In this document: one piece after another, positions 1 through 11,570 of the stretch
Layout: each line of letters opens with the position of its first letter
Numbering within the stretch: the first letter of the stretch is position 1
NCBI GenBank assembly: GCA_049999725.1
Contig: JBNGIS010009735.1
Location: 1-23,295 of the forward strand
Origin: Haplomitrium mnioides
Lineage: Eukaryota > Marchantiophyta > Haplomitriopsida > Calobryales
Length of the DNA stretch: 23,295 nt
Direction of reading: 5' to 3'
Notes under the pieces: model-generated
Told to the model about the DNA's origin: nothing
Databases searched by the model: none
The model's input: only the letters and a program-made list of their open reading frames with translations
Position numbers and translations under genes: made by a program

Positions 1-569
1 CGGATACATGGCTTCTTCTTTGTTTGAAATTCATGGCATAGTAGTTGGGGTATTTGGAGGAAGGATGTGGAGGATTTCAAGGACATTGGAGGAAATATAG
101 TTTTTTTCGGTTTTTAGAAAAATCTGTACAGACTTAATTATGTTCTAATTAGATGCATGTTAAAGCTGATATTTCATAAGTAAATAATTTATGTCAAATG
201 TCATTAGTGACAATTTACAGAAGTGAAAAATCTGTTGTAAACCGGGAGTTATAACCGGTCAAAGGTAAAATAGAACTATGCAGAAAAGTCAAAACAGAGA
301 GTATTTTAATAACAGAAATTACAAATATTATTATATGGGTAGAAAGCTTATTTAATAAGCTTTCCAGCAAGGTATAGTACAGGCGATTTGGATCAGTATC
401 AAAGATTTTAGAGAGATTCTTCTAGAAGGACTAAAAAGTAGAAAAGACAAGAAAAACTACTTTAATCTTTGACTTGCTCTTGAGGGAATCTCGAAATATG
501 AAAGTAGCTTTTGTAGTTAGGTACAAATTAAAGGGAATAGCTGATTAGGTCAAATGTTTTGGTCAAGGA

Positions 570-665
570 AAGCTCCAAATGAGAAGCTTCTTCTTGAAAA
601 AGTAGGAAAAAGTTAAAGTTACTTTAGAACTACTTTTGAGAAAAGCTCCAAATGAGAAGCTTCTT
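570..665. repeat. 23-bp direct repeat, 73 bp apart
   Basis: The word AAGCTCCAAATGAGAAGCTT plus CTT occurs at 570-592 and again, identically, at 643-665. Each copy contains AAGCTTCTT and is followed within about 30 bp by AAAG(T/A)TACTTTAGAA. This is a local tandem duplication of about 73 bp lying 130-220 bp upstream of the TATA box, where LTR U3 enhancer repeats often lie. The function is inferred only from position. Confidence 0.75.
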
Positions 666-679
666 GAGAAAAGGCAAAG

Positions 680-713
680 ATACTTTAGAAGATACTTTAG
701 GAGATACTTTAGA
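680..713. repeat. GATACTTTAG short tandem repeat
   Basis: Three copies of GATACTTTAG begin at about 680, 691 and 703, spaced 11-12 bp apart. A related TACTTTAGAA word occurs earlier, at about 620. They sit about 80-110 bp upstream of the TATA box, so they may be repeated upstream promoter elements, or simple slippage. Confidence 0.6.
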
Positions 714-790
714 ATTTTAAATTGAAAGGCTAGCTTTTACCTAGGGTTAAAGAATCTCTAGGTTTTACTAGTGGTAATTAGCTAGACTAG

Positions 791-799
791 TATATAAGG
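791..799 (+). promoter_or_regulatory. TATA box (TATATAAGG)
   Basis: TATATAAGG is a near-ideal plant TATA box. A start site would be expected about 25-35 bp downstream, near 820-830, in a purine-rich leader. No open frame of note follows, which fits an LTR or repeat promoter better than a protein-coding gene. The call rests on the motif and context alone. Confidence 0.45.
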
Positions 800-1216
800 A
801 GGGAGAAGAGAGAGCAAAGGAGACTTGGAGTGGCTTGAGCTTAGACTTTCATTTTCACACTTGGAGAGTTCATTCTTAGAGAGACCATTGGAGAAGTGCT
901 TGGAGGAGCTCTTGGAGGAGTTGCCAAGAAGACTCATTGGAGGACAAGCACTTGAGGAGGGGTTTCCAATAGAGTGAGGAGTTGTGGAGAGTGAGAAAGG
1001 GTGAGAGCATGAGAGTGTTAGGAGATTTATGGAGTAAAGAGTTTGATATTGGGCAAGAGATTTTGTATTGAGTATTTCTTTTACGTACATTCTATAGGAA
1101 TTGATGGGATATGATGTGTGCAATCTTACTTCTATTCCCCTCTCATCTTAAATGTGCACTCAACACCAAAGTCACATGAGGAGAAACCGGCGAAGCAAGT
1201 AGCTTCACAGGACCGA

Positions 1217-1231
1217 AACAGGGGAGCGACA
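1217..1231 (+). mobile_element. LTR-like 3' terminus against satellite
   Basis: AACAGGGGAGCGACA is identical to the last 15 bases of the insertion ending at 19080. It also shares GAGCGACA with the one ending at 13203. In all three places satellite starts immediately after the final CA. If this is also an insertion, the five satellite bases that follow, CTTTC (1232-1236), should be repeated at its unseen left end. No TG start preceded by CTTTC is visible within 1-1231. Confidence 0.5.
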
Positions 1232-3256
1232 CTTTCACACTCTATGTTGAATGCTTCCATGATCAATGTTGCACTTTCACACTCCATGTTGAACGCTTTC
1301 ATCATCAATGTTACACTGTGACACTTGATGTTTAATGATAACACGATCAATTTTTCACTATCATACTCGATGTTAAATGTTTTCATCATCAATATTGCAC
1401 TTTCACACTTGATGTTTAATGCTTTCATGATTAATGTTGCACTTTCACACTCCATGTTGAACGCTTTCATCATCAATGTTCCACTATCATACTTGATGTT
1501 TAATGATGTCACGATCGATATTGCACTATCATACTCGATATCAATTGTTTTTATCATGAATATTGCACTTTCAAAGTTGATGTTTAATTCTTTCATGATC
1601 AATGTTGCACTTTCACACTCCATGTTGAATGCTTTCATGATCAATGTTGCAGTTTTACACTCCATGTTGAACGCTTTCATCATCAATATTGCACTGTCAC
1701 ACATGATGTTTAATGATGTCACCATCAATACTGCACTATCATACTCGATGTTAAATGTTTTCATCATCAATATTGCACTTTCACACTTGATGTTTAATGC
1801 TTTCATGATCAATGTTGCACTTTCACACTCCATGTTGAATGCTTTCATCATCAATGTTGCACTTTCACACTCCATGTTCAACACTTTCATGATCAATGTT
1901 GCACTTTCACACTCCATGTTGAACGCTTTCATCATCAATGTTGCAATGTCACACTTGATGTTTAATGATGTCACGATCAATATTGCACTATTGTACTCGA
2001 TGTTCAATGATCTCATCATCAATATTGCACTTTCACACTTGATGTTTAATGCTTTCATGATCAATGTTGCACTTTCACACTCCATGTTGAGCGCTTTCAT
2101 CTTCAATGTTGCACTGTGATACTTGATGGTTAAAGATGTCACAATCGATATTGCACTATCATACTCAATGTCAATTGTTTATATCATCAATATTGCACTT
2201 TCACAGTTGATGTTTAATGATTTCATGATCAATGTTGCACTTTCACACTCCATGTTGAACGCTTTCATCATTAATGTTGCACTGTCACCCCTGATGGTTA
2301 ATGATGTTGCGATCAATACTGCATTATCATACTTGATGTAAAATGTTTTCATCATCAATATTGCACTTTCACACTTGATGTTTAATGCTTTCATGATTAA
2401 TGTTGCACTTTCACACTCCATGTTGAATGCTTTCATAATCAATGTTGCACTTTCACACTCCATGTTGAATGCTTTCATGATCAATGTTGCACTTTCACAC
2501 TCCATGTTGAACACTTTCATCATGAAGGTTGCATTCTCACACTTGATGTTTAATGATGTCACGATCAATGTTCCACTATCATACTCGATGTTAAATGTTT
2601 CCATCATCAATATTGAAATTTCACACTTGATGTTTAATTCTTTCATCATCAATGTTGCACTTTCACACTCCATGTTGAATGCTTTCCTCATCAATGTTGC
2701 ACTGTCAGACTTGATGTTTTGTGATGTCACAATCAATATTGCACTATCATACTCGGTGTTAAATGCTTTCATCATCAATATTGCACTTTCACACTTGATG
2801 TTCAATGCTTTCATCATCAATGTTGCACTTTCACACTCCATGTTGAATGCTTCCATGATCAATGTTGCACTTTCACACTCCATGTTGAACGCTTTCATCA
2901 TCAATGTTACACTGTGACACTTGATGTTTAATGATAACACGATCAATTTTGCACTATCATACTAGATGTTAAATGTTTTCATCATCAATATTGCACTTTC
3001 ACACTTGATGTTTAATGCTTTCATGATTAATGTTGCACTTTCACACTCCATGTTGAACGCTTTCATCATCAATGTTCTACTATCATACTTGATGTTTAAT
3101 GATGTCACGATCGATATTGCACTATCATACTCGATATCAATTGTTTTTATCATGAATATTGCACTTTCACAATTGATGTTTAATTCTTTCATGATCAATG
3201 TTGCACTTTCACACTCCATGTTGAATGCTTTCATGATCAATGTTTCACTTTCACAC
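1232..3256. repeat. Segmental duplication inside block 1, offset 1,596 bp
   Basis: About 425 bp starting at 1232 is nearly repeated starting at 2828, an offset of exactly 38 monomers. The two copies share rare variants not found in most units: GCTTCCATGATC, the GATAACACGATCAATTT monomer, CATGATTAATG, a C monomer opened by GTTC(C/T)ACTATCATACTTG, GATATCAATTG, ATCATGAATATTG and TAATTCTTTC. Similarity falls away after about 1660 and 3256. This is a copy event within the array, younger than the basic higher-order pattern. Confidence 0.7.
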
Positions 3257-6200
3257 TCCATGTTGAACATATTCATGATCAATGTTGCACTGTCATACTT
3301 GATGTTTAATGATGTCACGATCAATATTGCACTATCATCCTCGATGTCAATTGTTTTTGTCATCAACATTGCACTTTCACACTTAGTGTTTTATGCTTTC
3401 ATGATCAATGTTGCCCTTTTACACTCCATGTTGAATGCTTTCATGATCAATGTTGCACTTTCACACTCCATGTTGAACGCTTTCATCATCAATGTTGGAC
3501 TGTCATGCTTGATGTTTAATGATGTCACGATTGATATTGCACTATCATACTCGATGTCATATGTTTTTATCATGAATATTGCACTTTCACAGTTGAGGAT
3601 TAATTCTTTCATGATAATAGTTGCACTTTCACCATCCAAGTTGAATGCTTTCATAATCAATGTTGCACTTTCACACTCCATGTTGAACTCTTTAATCATC
3701 AATGTTAAACTGTCACACTTGATATTTAATGATCTCACGATCATTGTTCCACTACCATACTCGATGCTAAATGTTTTCATCATCAATATTGCACTTTTAC
3801 ACTTGATAATTAATGCTTTCATGATCAATGTTGCACTTTCACACTCCATGTTGAACACTTTCATGATCAAGGTTTCACTTTCACACTCCATGTTGAACGC
3901 TTTCATCATCAATGTTGCAGTGTCACACTTGATGTTTAATGATGTCACGATCAAAATTGCACTATTATACTCGATGTTAAATGTTTCCATCATCAATATT
4001 GCACTTTCACACTTGATGTTTAATGGTTTCATGATCAATGTGGCACTTTCATACTCCACGTTGAGCGCTTTCATCATCAATGTTGCACTATGATACTTGA
4101 TGTTTAATAATGACACGATCGATATTGAACTATCATACTCGATGTCAATTGTTTTTATCATCAATATTGCACTTTCACAGTTGATATTTAATGCTTTCAT
4201 GATCAATGTTGCACTTTCACACTCCATGTTGAACGCTTTCATATTCAATGTTGCACTATCACACTTGATGTTTAATGATGTCACGATCAATACTGCACTA
4301 TCATACTCGATGTTAAATGTTTTCATCATCAATATTGCACTTTCACACTTGATGTTCAATGATTTCATGATCAATGTTGCACTTTCACTCTCCATGTTGA
4401 ATGCTTTCATGATCAATGTTGCACTTTCTTACTCCATGTTGAATGCTTTAATCATCAGTTTTACACTGTGACACTTGATGTTTAATAATAACACGATCAA
4501 TTTTGCACTATCATACTCGATGTTAAATGTTTTCATCATCAATATTGCAATTTCACAATTGATGTTTAATGCTTTCATCATCAATGTTGTATATTCACAC
4601 TCCATGTTGAATGCTTTCATGATCAATGTTGCACTTTCACACTCCATGTTGAACGCTTTGATCATCAATGTTGCACTGTCATACTTGATGTTTAATGATG
4701 TCACGATCAATATTGCACTATCATACTCGGTGTTAAATGTTTTCATCATCAATATTGCACTTTCACACTTGATGTTTAATGCTTTCATGATCAATGTTGC
4801 ACTTTCACACTCCATGTTGAATGCTTTCATGATCAATGTTGCACTTTCACACTCCATGTTGAACACTTTCATCATCAATGTTGCACTTTGACAGTCCATG
4901 TTGAACGTTTTCATCATCAATGTTGCACTGTCTCATTTGATTTAATGATGTTACGATCAATATTGCACTATCATACTTGATGTTAAATGTTTTCATCATC
5001 AACATTGCAATTTCACACTTGATGTTTAATGCTTTCATCATCAATGTTGCACTTTCACACTCCATGTTGAATGCTTTCATGATCAATGTTGCACTTTCAT
5101 ACTCCATGTTGAACGCTTTCATGATCAATGTTGCATAGAGACACTTGATGTTTTATGATGTCACGATCAATGTTCCACTATCATACTCGATGTTAAATGT
5201 TTTCATCATCAATGCTGCACTTTCACACTTGATGTTCAATGATTTCATGATCAATGTTGCACTTTCAAACTCCTTGTTGAAAGCTCTCATGATCAATATT
5301 GCACTTTCACACTTAATGTTTAACGCTTTCATCATCAATGTTACACTATGACACCTAATGTTTAATGATAACACGATCAATTTTGCACTATTATACTCAA
5401 TGTTAAATGTTTTTGTCATCAATATTGCAATTTCACACCTGATATGTAATGTTTTTATTATCAATGTTGCACTTTTACACTCCATGTTGAACGCTTTCAT
5501 CATCAATGTTGCACTATCACAGTTGATGTTTAATGATGTCACAATCAATATTGCACCATTATACTCGATGTTAAATGTTTTCATCATCAATATTGCACTT
5601 TCACACTTGATGTTTAATGCTTTCATGATCAATGTTGCACTTTCACACTCCATGTTGAATGCTTTCATGATCAATGTTGCACTTTCACACTCCATGTTGA
5701 ACACTTTCATGATCAATGTTGCACTTTCACACTCCAGGTTGAACGCTTTCATCATCAATGTTGCAGTGTCACACTAGATGTTTAATGATGTCACGATTAA
5801 TATTACACCATTATACTCGATGTTCAATGTTTTCATCATCAGTTTTGCATTTTCACACTTGATGTTTAATGCTTTCATGATCAATGTTGCACTTTTACAC
5901 TCCATGTTGAGCGCTTTCATCATCAATGTTGCAGTGTAGTACATGATGTTTAATGATGTAACGATCAATATTGCACTATCATACTCGATGTTAAATGTGT
6001 TCATCATCAATATTGCACTTTCACACTTGATGTTAAATTGTTTCATGATCATTGTTGCACTTTCACACTCCATGTTGAATGCCTTCATGATCAATGTTGC
6101 ACTTTCACACTCCATGTTAAACACTTTCATCATCAATGTTGCACTTTCACAGTCCATGTTGAACGCTTTCATCATCAATATTGCACTGTCACACTTGATT

Positions 6201-7381
6201 TTGAATGATATCACGATAAATATTGCACTATCATACTCAATGTTAAATGTTTTCATCATCAATATTGCAATTTCACACTCGATGTTTAATGCTTTGATGA
6301 TCAATGTTGCACTTTCACACTCCATGTTGAATGCTTTCACGATCAATGTTGCACTTTCATACTCCATGTTGAACGGTTTCATCATCAATGTTGCACTGTC
6401 ACACTTGATGTTTTATGATGTCACGATCAATGTTTCACTATCATACTCGATGTTAAATGTTTTCATCATCAATGTTGCACTTTCACACTTGATGTTCAAT
6501 GATTTCATGATCAATGTTGCACTTTCACACTCCATGTTGAATGCTTTCATGATCAATGTTGCACTTTCACACTCCATGTTGAACGCTTTCATCATCAATG
6601 TTACACTGTGACACTTGATGTTTAATGATAACCCGATCAATTTTGCTTATCATACTCGATGTTTAATGTTTTCATCATCAATATAGCAGTTTCACACTTG
6701 ATATGTAATGTTTTCATTATCAATGTTGCACTTTTACACTCCATGTTGAACGCTTTCATCATCAATGTTGCACTATCACACTTGATGTTTAATGATGTCA
6801 GGATCGATATTGCCATATCATACTCAATGTTAAATGTTTTCATCCTCAATATTGCACTTTCACACTTGATGTTTAATGCTTTCATCATCAATGTTGCACT
6901 TTCACACTCCATGTTGAATGCTTTCATGATCAATGTTGCACTTCCACACTCCACGTTTAACGCTTTCATCATTAGTGTTGCACTGTGATACTTGATGTTT
7001 AATGATGTCACGATCAATATTGCACTATCATACTCCATGTTAAATGTTTTCATCATCAATATTGCACTTTCACACATCATGTTTAATGCTTTCATGATCA
7101 ATGTTGCACTTTCACACTCCATGTTGAACGCTTTCATCATCAATGTTGCACTGTCACACTTGATGTTTAATGATGTCATGATCGATATTGCACTATCATA
7201 GTCGATGTCAATTGTTTTTATCATCATCATTGCATTTTCACAATTGATGTTTAATGCTTTCATGATCAATGTTGCATTTTCACACTCCATGTTGAATGCT
7301 TTCATGATCAAGGTTGCACTTTCACACTCCATGTTGAACGCTTTCATCATCAATGTTCCACTGTCACACTTGATGTTTAAT

Positions 7382-8540
7382 GATGTTACGATCAATGTTC
7401 CACTATCATCCTCGATGTTAAATGTTTTCATCATCAATGTTGCACTTTCACACTTCATGTTCAATGATTTCATGAACAATGTTGCACTTTCACACTCCAT
7501 GTTGAATGCTTTTATGATCAATGTTGCACTTTCACACTCAATGTTTAAGGCTTTCATCATAAATATTGCACTGTCACACTTGACGTTTAATGATGTCACG
7601 ATCGGTATTGCACTATCATACTCGATGTCAATTGTTTTCATCATCAATATTGCACTTTCACAGTTGATGTTTAATTCTTTCATGATCAATGTTGCACTTT
7701 CACACTCCATGTTGAATGCTTTCATGATCAATGTTGCACTTTCAAACTCCATGTGGAATGCTTTCACCATGAATGTTGCACTGTCACACTTGATGTTTAA
7801 TGATGTCCTGATCAATATTGCACTATCATACTCGATGTTGAATGTTTTCATCATCAATATTGCACTTTCACACTCGATGTTTAATGCTTTCATGATCAAT
7901 GTTGCACTTTCACACTCCATGTTGAACACTTTCATGATCAATGTTGCACTTTCGAACTCCATGTTGAACGCTTTCATCATCAATGTTGCACTCTCACACT
8001 TGATGTTTAATGATGTCACGATCAATATTGCACTATCATACTCGATGTAAAATGTTTTCATCATCAATATTACAATTGCACACTTGATGTTTAATGCTTT
8101 CATGATCAATGTTGCACTTTCACACTCCATGTTGAATGCTTTCATGATCAATATTGCACTTTCACACTCCATGTTGAACGCTTTCATCATCATGGTTGCA
8201 GTGTCACACTTGATGTTTAATGATGTCACGATCAATGTTCCACTATCATACTCGATGTTAAATGGTTTCATCATCAATGTTGCACTTTCATACTTGATGT
8301 TCAATGATTTCATGATCAATGTTGCACTTTCACACTCCACTTTGAATGCTTTTATGATCAATGTTGCACTTTCACATTCCATGTTTAACGCTTTCATCAT
8401 CAATATTCCACTGTTACACTTGATGTTCAATGATATCACGATTGGTATTGCACTATCATACTCAATGTCAATTGTTTTTATCATCAATATTGCACTTTCA
8501 CAGTTGATGTTTCATTCTTTCATGATCAATGTTGCACTTT
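7382..8540. repeat. Segmental duplication inside block 1, offset 840 bp
   Basis: The stretch from 7382 to about 7700 and the stretch from 8222 to about 8540 share an unusual run of variants in the same order: GATCAATGTTCCAC, GTTCAATGATTTCATG, GCTTTTATGATC, ATGTTTAA(G/C)GCTTTC, GGTATTGCAC and TT(A/C)ATTCTTTC. The offset is 20 monomers. It indicates recent unequal exchange or copying of four 210-bp units. Confidence 0.65.
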
Positions 8541-9738
8541 CACACTCCATGTTGAATGCTTTCATGATCAATGTTGCACTTTCACACTCTATGTTGAACG
8601 CTTTCATCATCAATGCTGCACTATCACACTTGATGGTTACTGATGTCACGATCAATACTGCACTATCATACTCGATGTTAAATTTTTTCATCATCAATAT
8701 TGCACTTTCACACTTGATATGTAATGTTTTCATTATCAATGTTGCACTTTCACACTCCAGGTTGAACGCTTTCATCATCAATGTTGCACTGTCACACTTG
8801 ATGTTTAATGATGTCACGATCAATACTGCACTATCATACTCGATGTTAAATGTTTTCATCATCAAATTTGCACTTTCACACTTGATGTTTAACGCTTTCA
8901 TCATCAATGTTGCACTTTGACACTCCATGTCGAATGCTTTCATGGTCAATGTTGCAATTTCACACTTCATGTTGAACGCTTTCATCATCAATGTTGCACT
9001 GTCACACTTGATGTTTAATGATGTCACGATCAATATTGCACTATCATACTCAATGTTAAATGTTTTCATCATCAATATTGCACTTTCACATTTGATGTTT
9101 AATGCTTTCATCATCAATGTTGCACTTCCATACTCCATGTTGAATGCTTTCATGATCAATGTTGCACTTTCACACTCCATGTTGAACGCTTTCATCATCA
9201 ATGTTGCACTGTCACACTTGATGTTTAATAATGTCACAATCAATATTGCACTATCATACTTGATGTTAAATGTTTTCATTATCAATATTGCACTTTCACA
9301 CTTGATGTTTAATGCTTTCAGATCAATGTTGCACTTTCACACTCCATGTTGAACGCTTTCATTATCAATGTTGCACTGTCACACTTGATGTTTAATGATG
9401 TCACGATCGATATTGCACTATCATATCTGATGTCAATTGTTTTTATCATCAACATTGCACTTTCCTAGTTGATATTTAATGCTTTCATGATCAATGTTGC
9501 ACTTTCACACTCCATGTTGAATGCTTTCATGATCAATGTTGCACTTTCACACTGAATGTTGAACGCTTTCATCATCCATGTTGCACTGTCACACTTGATC
9601 ATTAATGATGCCACAATCAATATTGCATTATCATACTCGATGTTAAATGTTTTCATCATCAATATTGCATTTTCATACTTGATGTTTAATGCTTTCATGA
9701 TCAATGTTGCACTTTCACGCTGCATGTTGAATGCTTTC

Positions 9739-9743
9739 ATGAT
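9739..9743. repeat. Target site duplication ATGAT, left copy (pair at 13204-13208)
   Basis: ATGAT ends the satellite at 9743 and is repeated exactly at 13204-13208 on the other side of the insertion. Joining the two flanks through one copy gives GCTTTC-ATGAT-CAATGTTGCAC, a normal A-type monomer. A 5-bp duplication is typical of LTR-retrotransposon integrase. Confidence 0.9.
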
Positions 9744-10057
9744 TGTCATCTGGTGTTTTGGAGCACTAAAGCTTAACGCACAAAATCAGAAGCACCAGTG
9801 GCCACATTTTTCCGTTGCGAATGTGAAGGCATCTCAAGAATAGTTGATTACCTCAAACAGCTGATTAAGAGCAGGGTGCATGAGTCCTGGGAGGGAAACA
9901 GGATCATGGCGGAGGGGAGTAGGAAGGAGAGCAGTGATCGCCAGAGAGGGGAGGTGTCCCATTCTGAATTTCAAAGTAGGCCTAGCCCAACGGAAATCCG
10001 TGGGCCTAAGGAGGACGCGGGGATGGGAGTTGGGGAGAAGAAACAGAGCAGTCACCC

Positions 10058-10198
10058 ATGGCAAGGCGATCGCAGGAGGAAGAAGAGGGGATCAACAACA
10101 AGGAAGCCCGAAGGCACTCCGAAGGAAGGCAGATCGCAGGGGTCCTGCAGCAGCCACAAATTGGGAAACGAGCATCAAGAGCTGAGAGGAGGAGGTGA
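10058..10198 (+). other. Small open frame shared by both LTR copies (46 aa)
   Basis: An ATG in good context (CCCATGGCA) opens a 46-residue frame. It contains EEEEGINNKEARRHSEGRQI and ends ...AERRR-stop. The counterpart at 15674-15805 is alignable without any indel from the acidic stretch onward and ends in the same RRR-stop. In both copies the stop lies inside a good splice donor (AG|GTGAG here, AG|GTAAG there), so it could be a first exon rather than a complete peptide. Charge is mixed and strongly basic, with no known domain. It may simply be shared ancestry of a non-coding LTR. Confidence 0.25.
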
Positions 10199-11226
10199 GA
10201 TCTTCACAAGGGCGAGCAAGGCCAGGGAAGAGGGACGCCTCGATCCCGCAAGCAAGAGCGAACCCTGCCGAGGCCGGTCGAACACTCCATCCGAGTTGGT
10301 AAGTCCTAGCGGAAGAGTGAAGTCTCCGAAAGGACTCACAAGATTCCACGAAAATGTGGCATCTCCAGAGCCCTTCGCGAGATTCCACGGACGACGTGGC
10401 AGCACCAGGAGGTCCATTGGTTTGCGGAAAGTCGCCTCCCTAAGTGGAGAGCCCACTTAGCGGGGTTCTGATCCGTCTTACGACGTGGGACACCCCGGTT
10501 AAGAGGGATCCGCGAGAGCCCAAACAGGGAAGCCAAGAGGAGTGCCCGAAACATCGACTTATCGCGGGTCTGGCTGAAGGAAATCGAAAGAGTTCCGGAA
10601 GGGCGATCTATCAAAGATCCGAGAGGAGGAGGAGCGCTAAAGCCGAAGGAGCGACCTAGCGCAAATTCGCCAAGAGGAAAACACAGAGGAGAGCCGAAAT
10701 GGGGACCGATCCCTCATCTGACCGAATAAGAGGGAGTAAAGGCAAAAAGGCAACTTGTCGGCGAACCGGTTCGAATGACTCGCATCAGTGGTAAAGCGGT
10801 GACCCATCGCCAACCGTCCAACAAGAAGAAGGCTGAGCCAGAAGGGCGATACGGAGCCTATTCGGTGGAGGGAAACGAAGGGCACGGCGAAATGACGACA
10901 TATTGACGAATCGGCAAGCGAGATAAGAGCGGCCGGCAAATGAAGCTAACGCCGGTGCGACCGACGGAGGAGCTACCGATGACGAAAGGGTGACACTTCG
11001 CCGCTTTAGCATCCAAAAGGTAAAAGTTTGACTAGGTGCGGCGGAAAGTTTGAAAGGGGCGAACGGTCCAAAAGGGCCTAGTAGTTCTTATAGCGAGCTT
11101 TCCAAAGTGTTAAACAAAGCTAACCTCAAGCGCGCGTAGTTCTTACTTCGAAGGGACGTCGAAATGGCAACATCATTACCGTTCCTATTCGGCGAGCAGG
11201 GGAAGTCCGCGGCAGTTCTACGGATG

Positions 11227-11271
11227 ACGTGGCGAGCGCAGGTTGTCCGCGGGAGGCTTCGGAAACGTGGC
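11227..11271. promoter_or_regulatory. ACGTGGC words in LTR copy 1
   Basis: TGACGTGGC lies at 11225-11233 and AACGTGGC at 11264-11271. A further ACGTGGC is at 10394-10400, within the palindromic CCACGGACGACGTGG, and near matches lie at 10483 (ACGTGGG), about 11380 (ATGTGGC) and about 11545 (ACGTGGT). ACGT-core words of this kind are known plant bZIP binding sites (G-box/ABRE-like). Here they lie in the part of the LTR that would be U3. Function is inferred. Confidence 0.35.
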
Positions 11272-11281
11272 ACGCTGGGAA

Positions 11282-11570
11282 GCAAGGAAGGGTTTCCGGG
11301 GGTCAACATCGGATGGAGGTTAGCGCCACGGTCCGCCTACCCCTTTGCGGGGCGGCGGCGGACGGCGGCCTTCGGATGATGTGGCGGCTCTAGGGACCCC
11401 GAGGCAATCCACGGGACACACGGCGCTAGGAGAGGAGTTCACCTGACCTTGGGCATCATGCGGGTCAACTACGGAGGGAGAGTTGAGCGCGATGGTCAGC
11501 CTACCCCCTCGCGGGGCGGCGTCGGACGGCGGTGCAGCGGAGGACGTGGTGCGAGAAGAGGAAAGAAGCA
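11282..11570. repeat. Old tandem duplication in the LTR, about 164 bp period
   Basis: The word CCTACCCC(T/C)T(T/C)GCGGGGCGGCG occurs at 11336 and 11500. Each is preceded by GGTCAAC...GGAGG...GCG and followed by an acgtgg-like word. The same pair occurs in copy 2, at 16921 and 17082 (period 161), so the duplication predates both insertions. The unit carries both a GC-rich GGGGCGGCG stretch and an ACGTGG-like word. Confidence 0.6.

Larger units (their letters stand above)
1..1231 (+). other. AT-rich left flank, probable 3' part of a third LTR-like element
   Basis: I find no convincing coding region here; frames are short and broken. From 1 to about 560 I recognise nothing beyond AT-rich sequence. 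Further right come a 23-bp direct repeat, a run of GATACTTTAG words, a TATA box at 791 and a purine-rich GGAG-repeat stretch (about 800-1015), an order that resembles the U3 to U5 part of an LTR or a promoter and leader. The segment ends AACAGGGGAGCGACA at 1231, directly against satellite. Those last 15 bases are identical to the end of the insertion ending at 19080, although the sequence further upstream is not clearly alignable. I infer the right end of a different but related LTR element; its left end is not identified in the window. Confidence 0.45.
1232..9743. repeat. 42-bp satellite array, block 1 (8.5 kb, about 203 monomers)
   Basis: Near-perfect 42-bp periodicity runs through the block. 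Five monomer types can be told apart by eye. A has CTCCATGTTGAATGCTTTCA then TGATCAATG. B has TTGAACGCTTTCATCATCA. C has TTTAATGATGTCACGATCAA. D has CGATGTTAAATGTTTTCA. E has TTGATGTTTAATGCTTTCA. They follow the order C-D-E-(A, 0 to 3 copies)-B. The C-type word GATGTC or its variants occurs at 1505, 1715, 1967, 2135, 2303, 2555, 2723, 2933 and 3101, at intervals of 168, 210 or 252, always multiples of 42. Rare phase-breaking deletions lie near 4930-4945, 6645 and 9320. Composition is AT-rich. One minus-strand frame (repeating MKAFNMECESATLI) and one plus frame (MLNAFIINVALSHS) stay open for hundreds of codons; I see no evidence that they are translated. Confidence 0.97.

Noticed and set aside
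2-100. 33-codon open stretch at the extreme left edge as the end of a gene
   Set aside because: Too short, with no recognisable motif and no splice or poly(A) context to support it.
233-260. TGTTGTAAACC at 233 as the left end of the left-flank LTR
   Set aside because: The five bases before it are AAATC, not the CTTTC expected from the right junction, and there is no satellite to its left.
1232-9743. CRISPR-like array, because of regular short repeats
   Set aside because: There are no unique spacers; all DNA between repeated words is itself part of the 42-bp monomer, and the context is eukaryotic.
1132-9749. Very long open frames on both strands in block 1 (up to about 616 codons on the minus strand) as repeat-protein genes
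   Set aside because: They follow directly from a 42-bp, mostly stop-free monomer. Several overlap each other on opposite strands, and none has promoter, intron or non-repeat domains. Annotated as satellite only.
9798-10460. 220-codon plus-strand frame at the start of LTR copy 1 as a gag-like protein
   Set aside because: The matching region of copy 2 does not keep this frame, the composition is low-complexity R/S/G/E, and no zinc knuckle or capsid pattern is visible.
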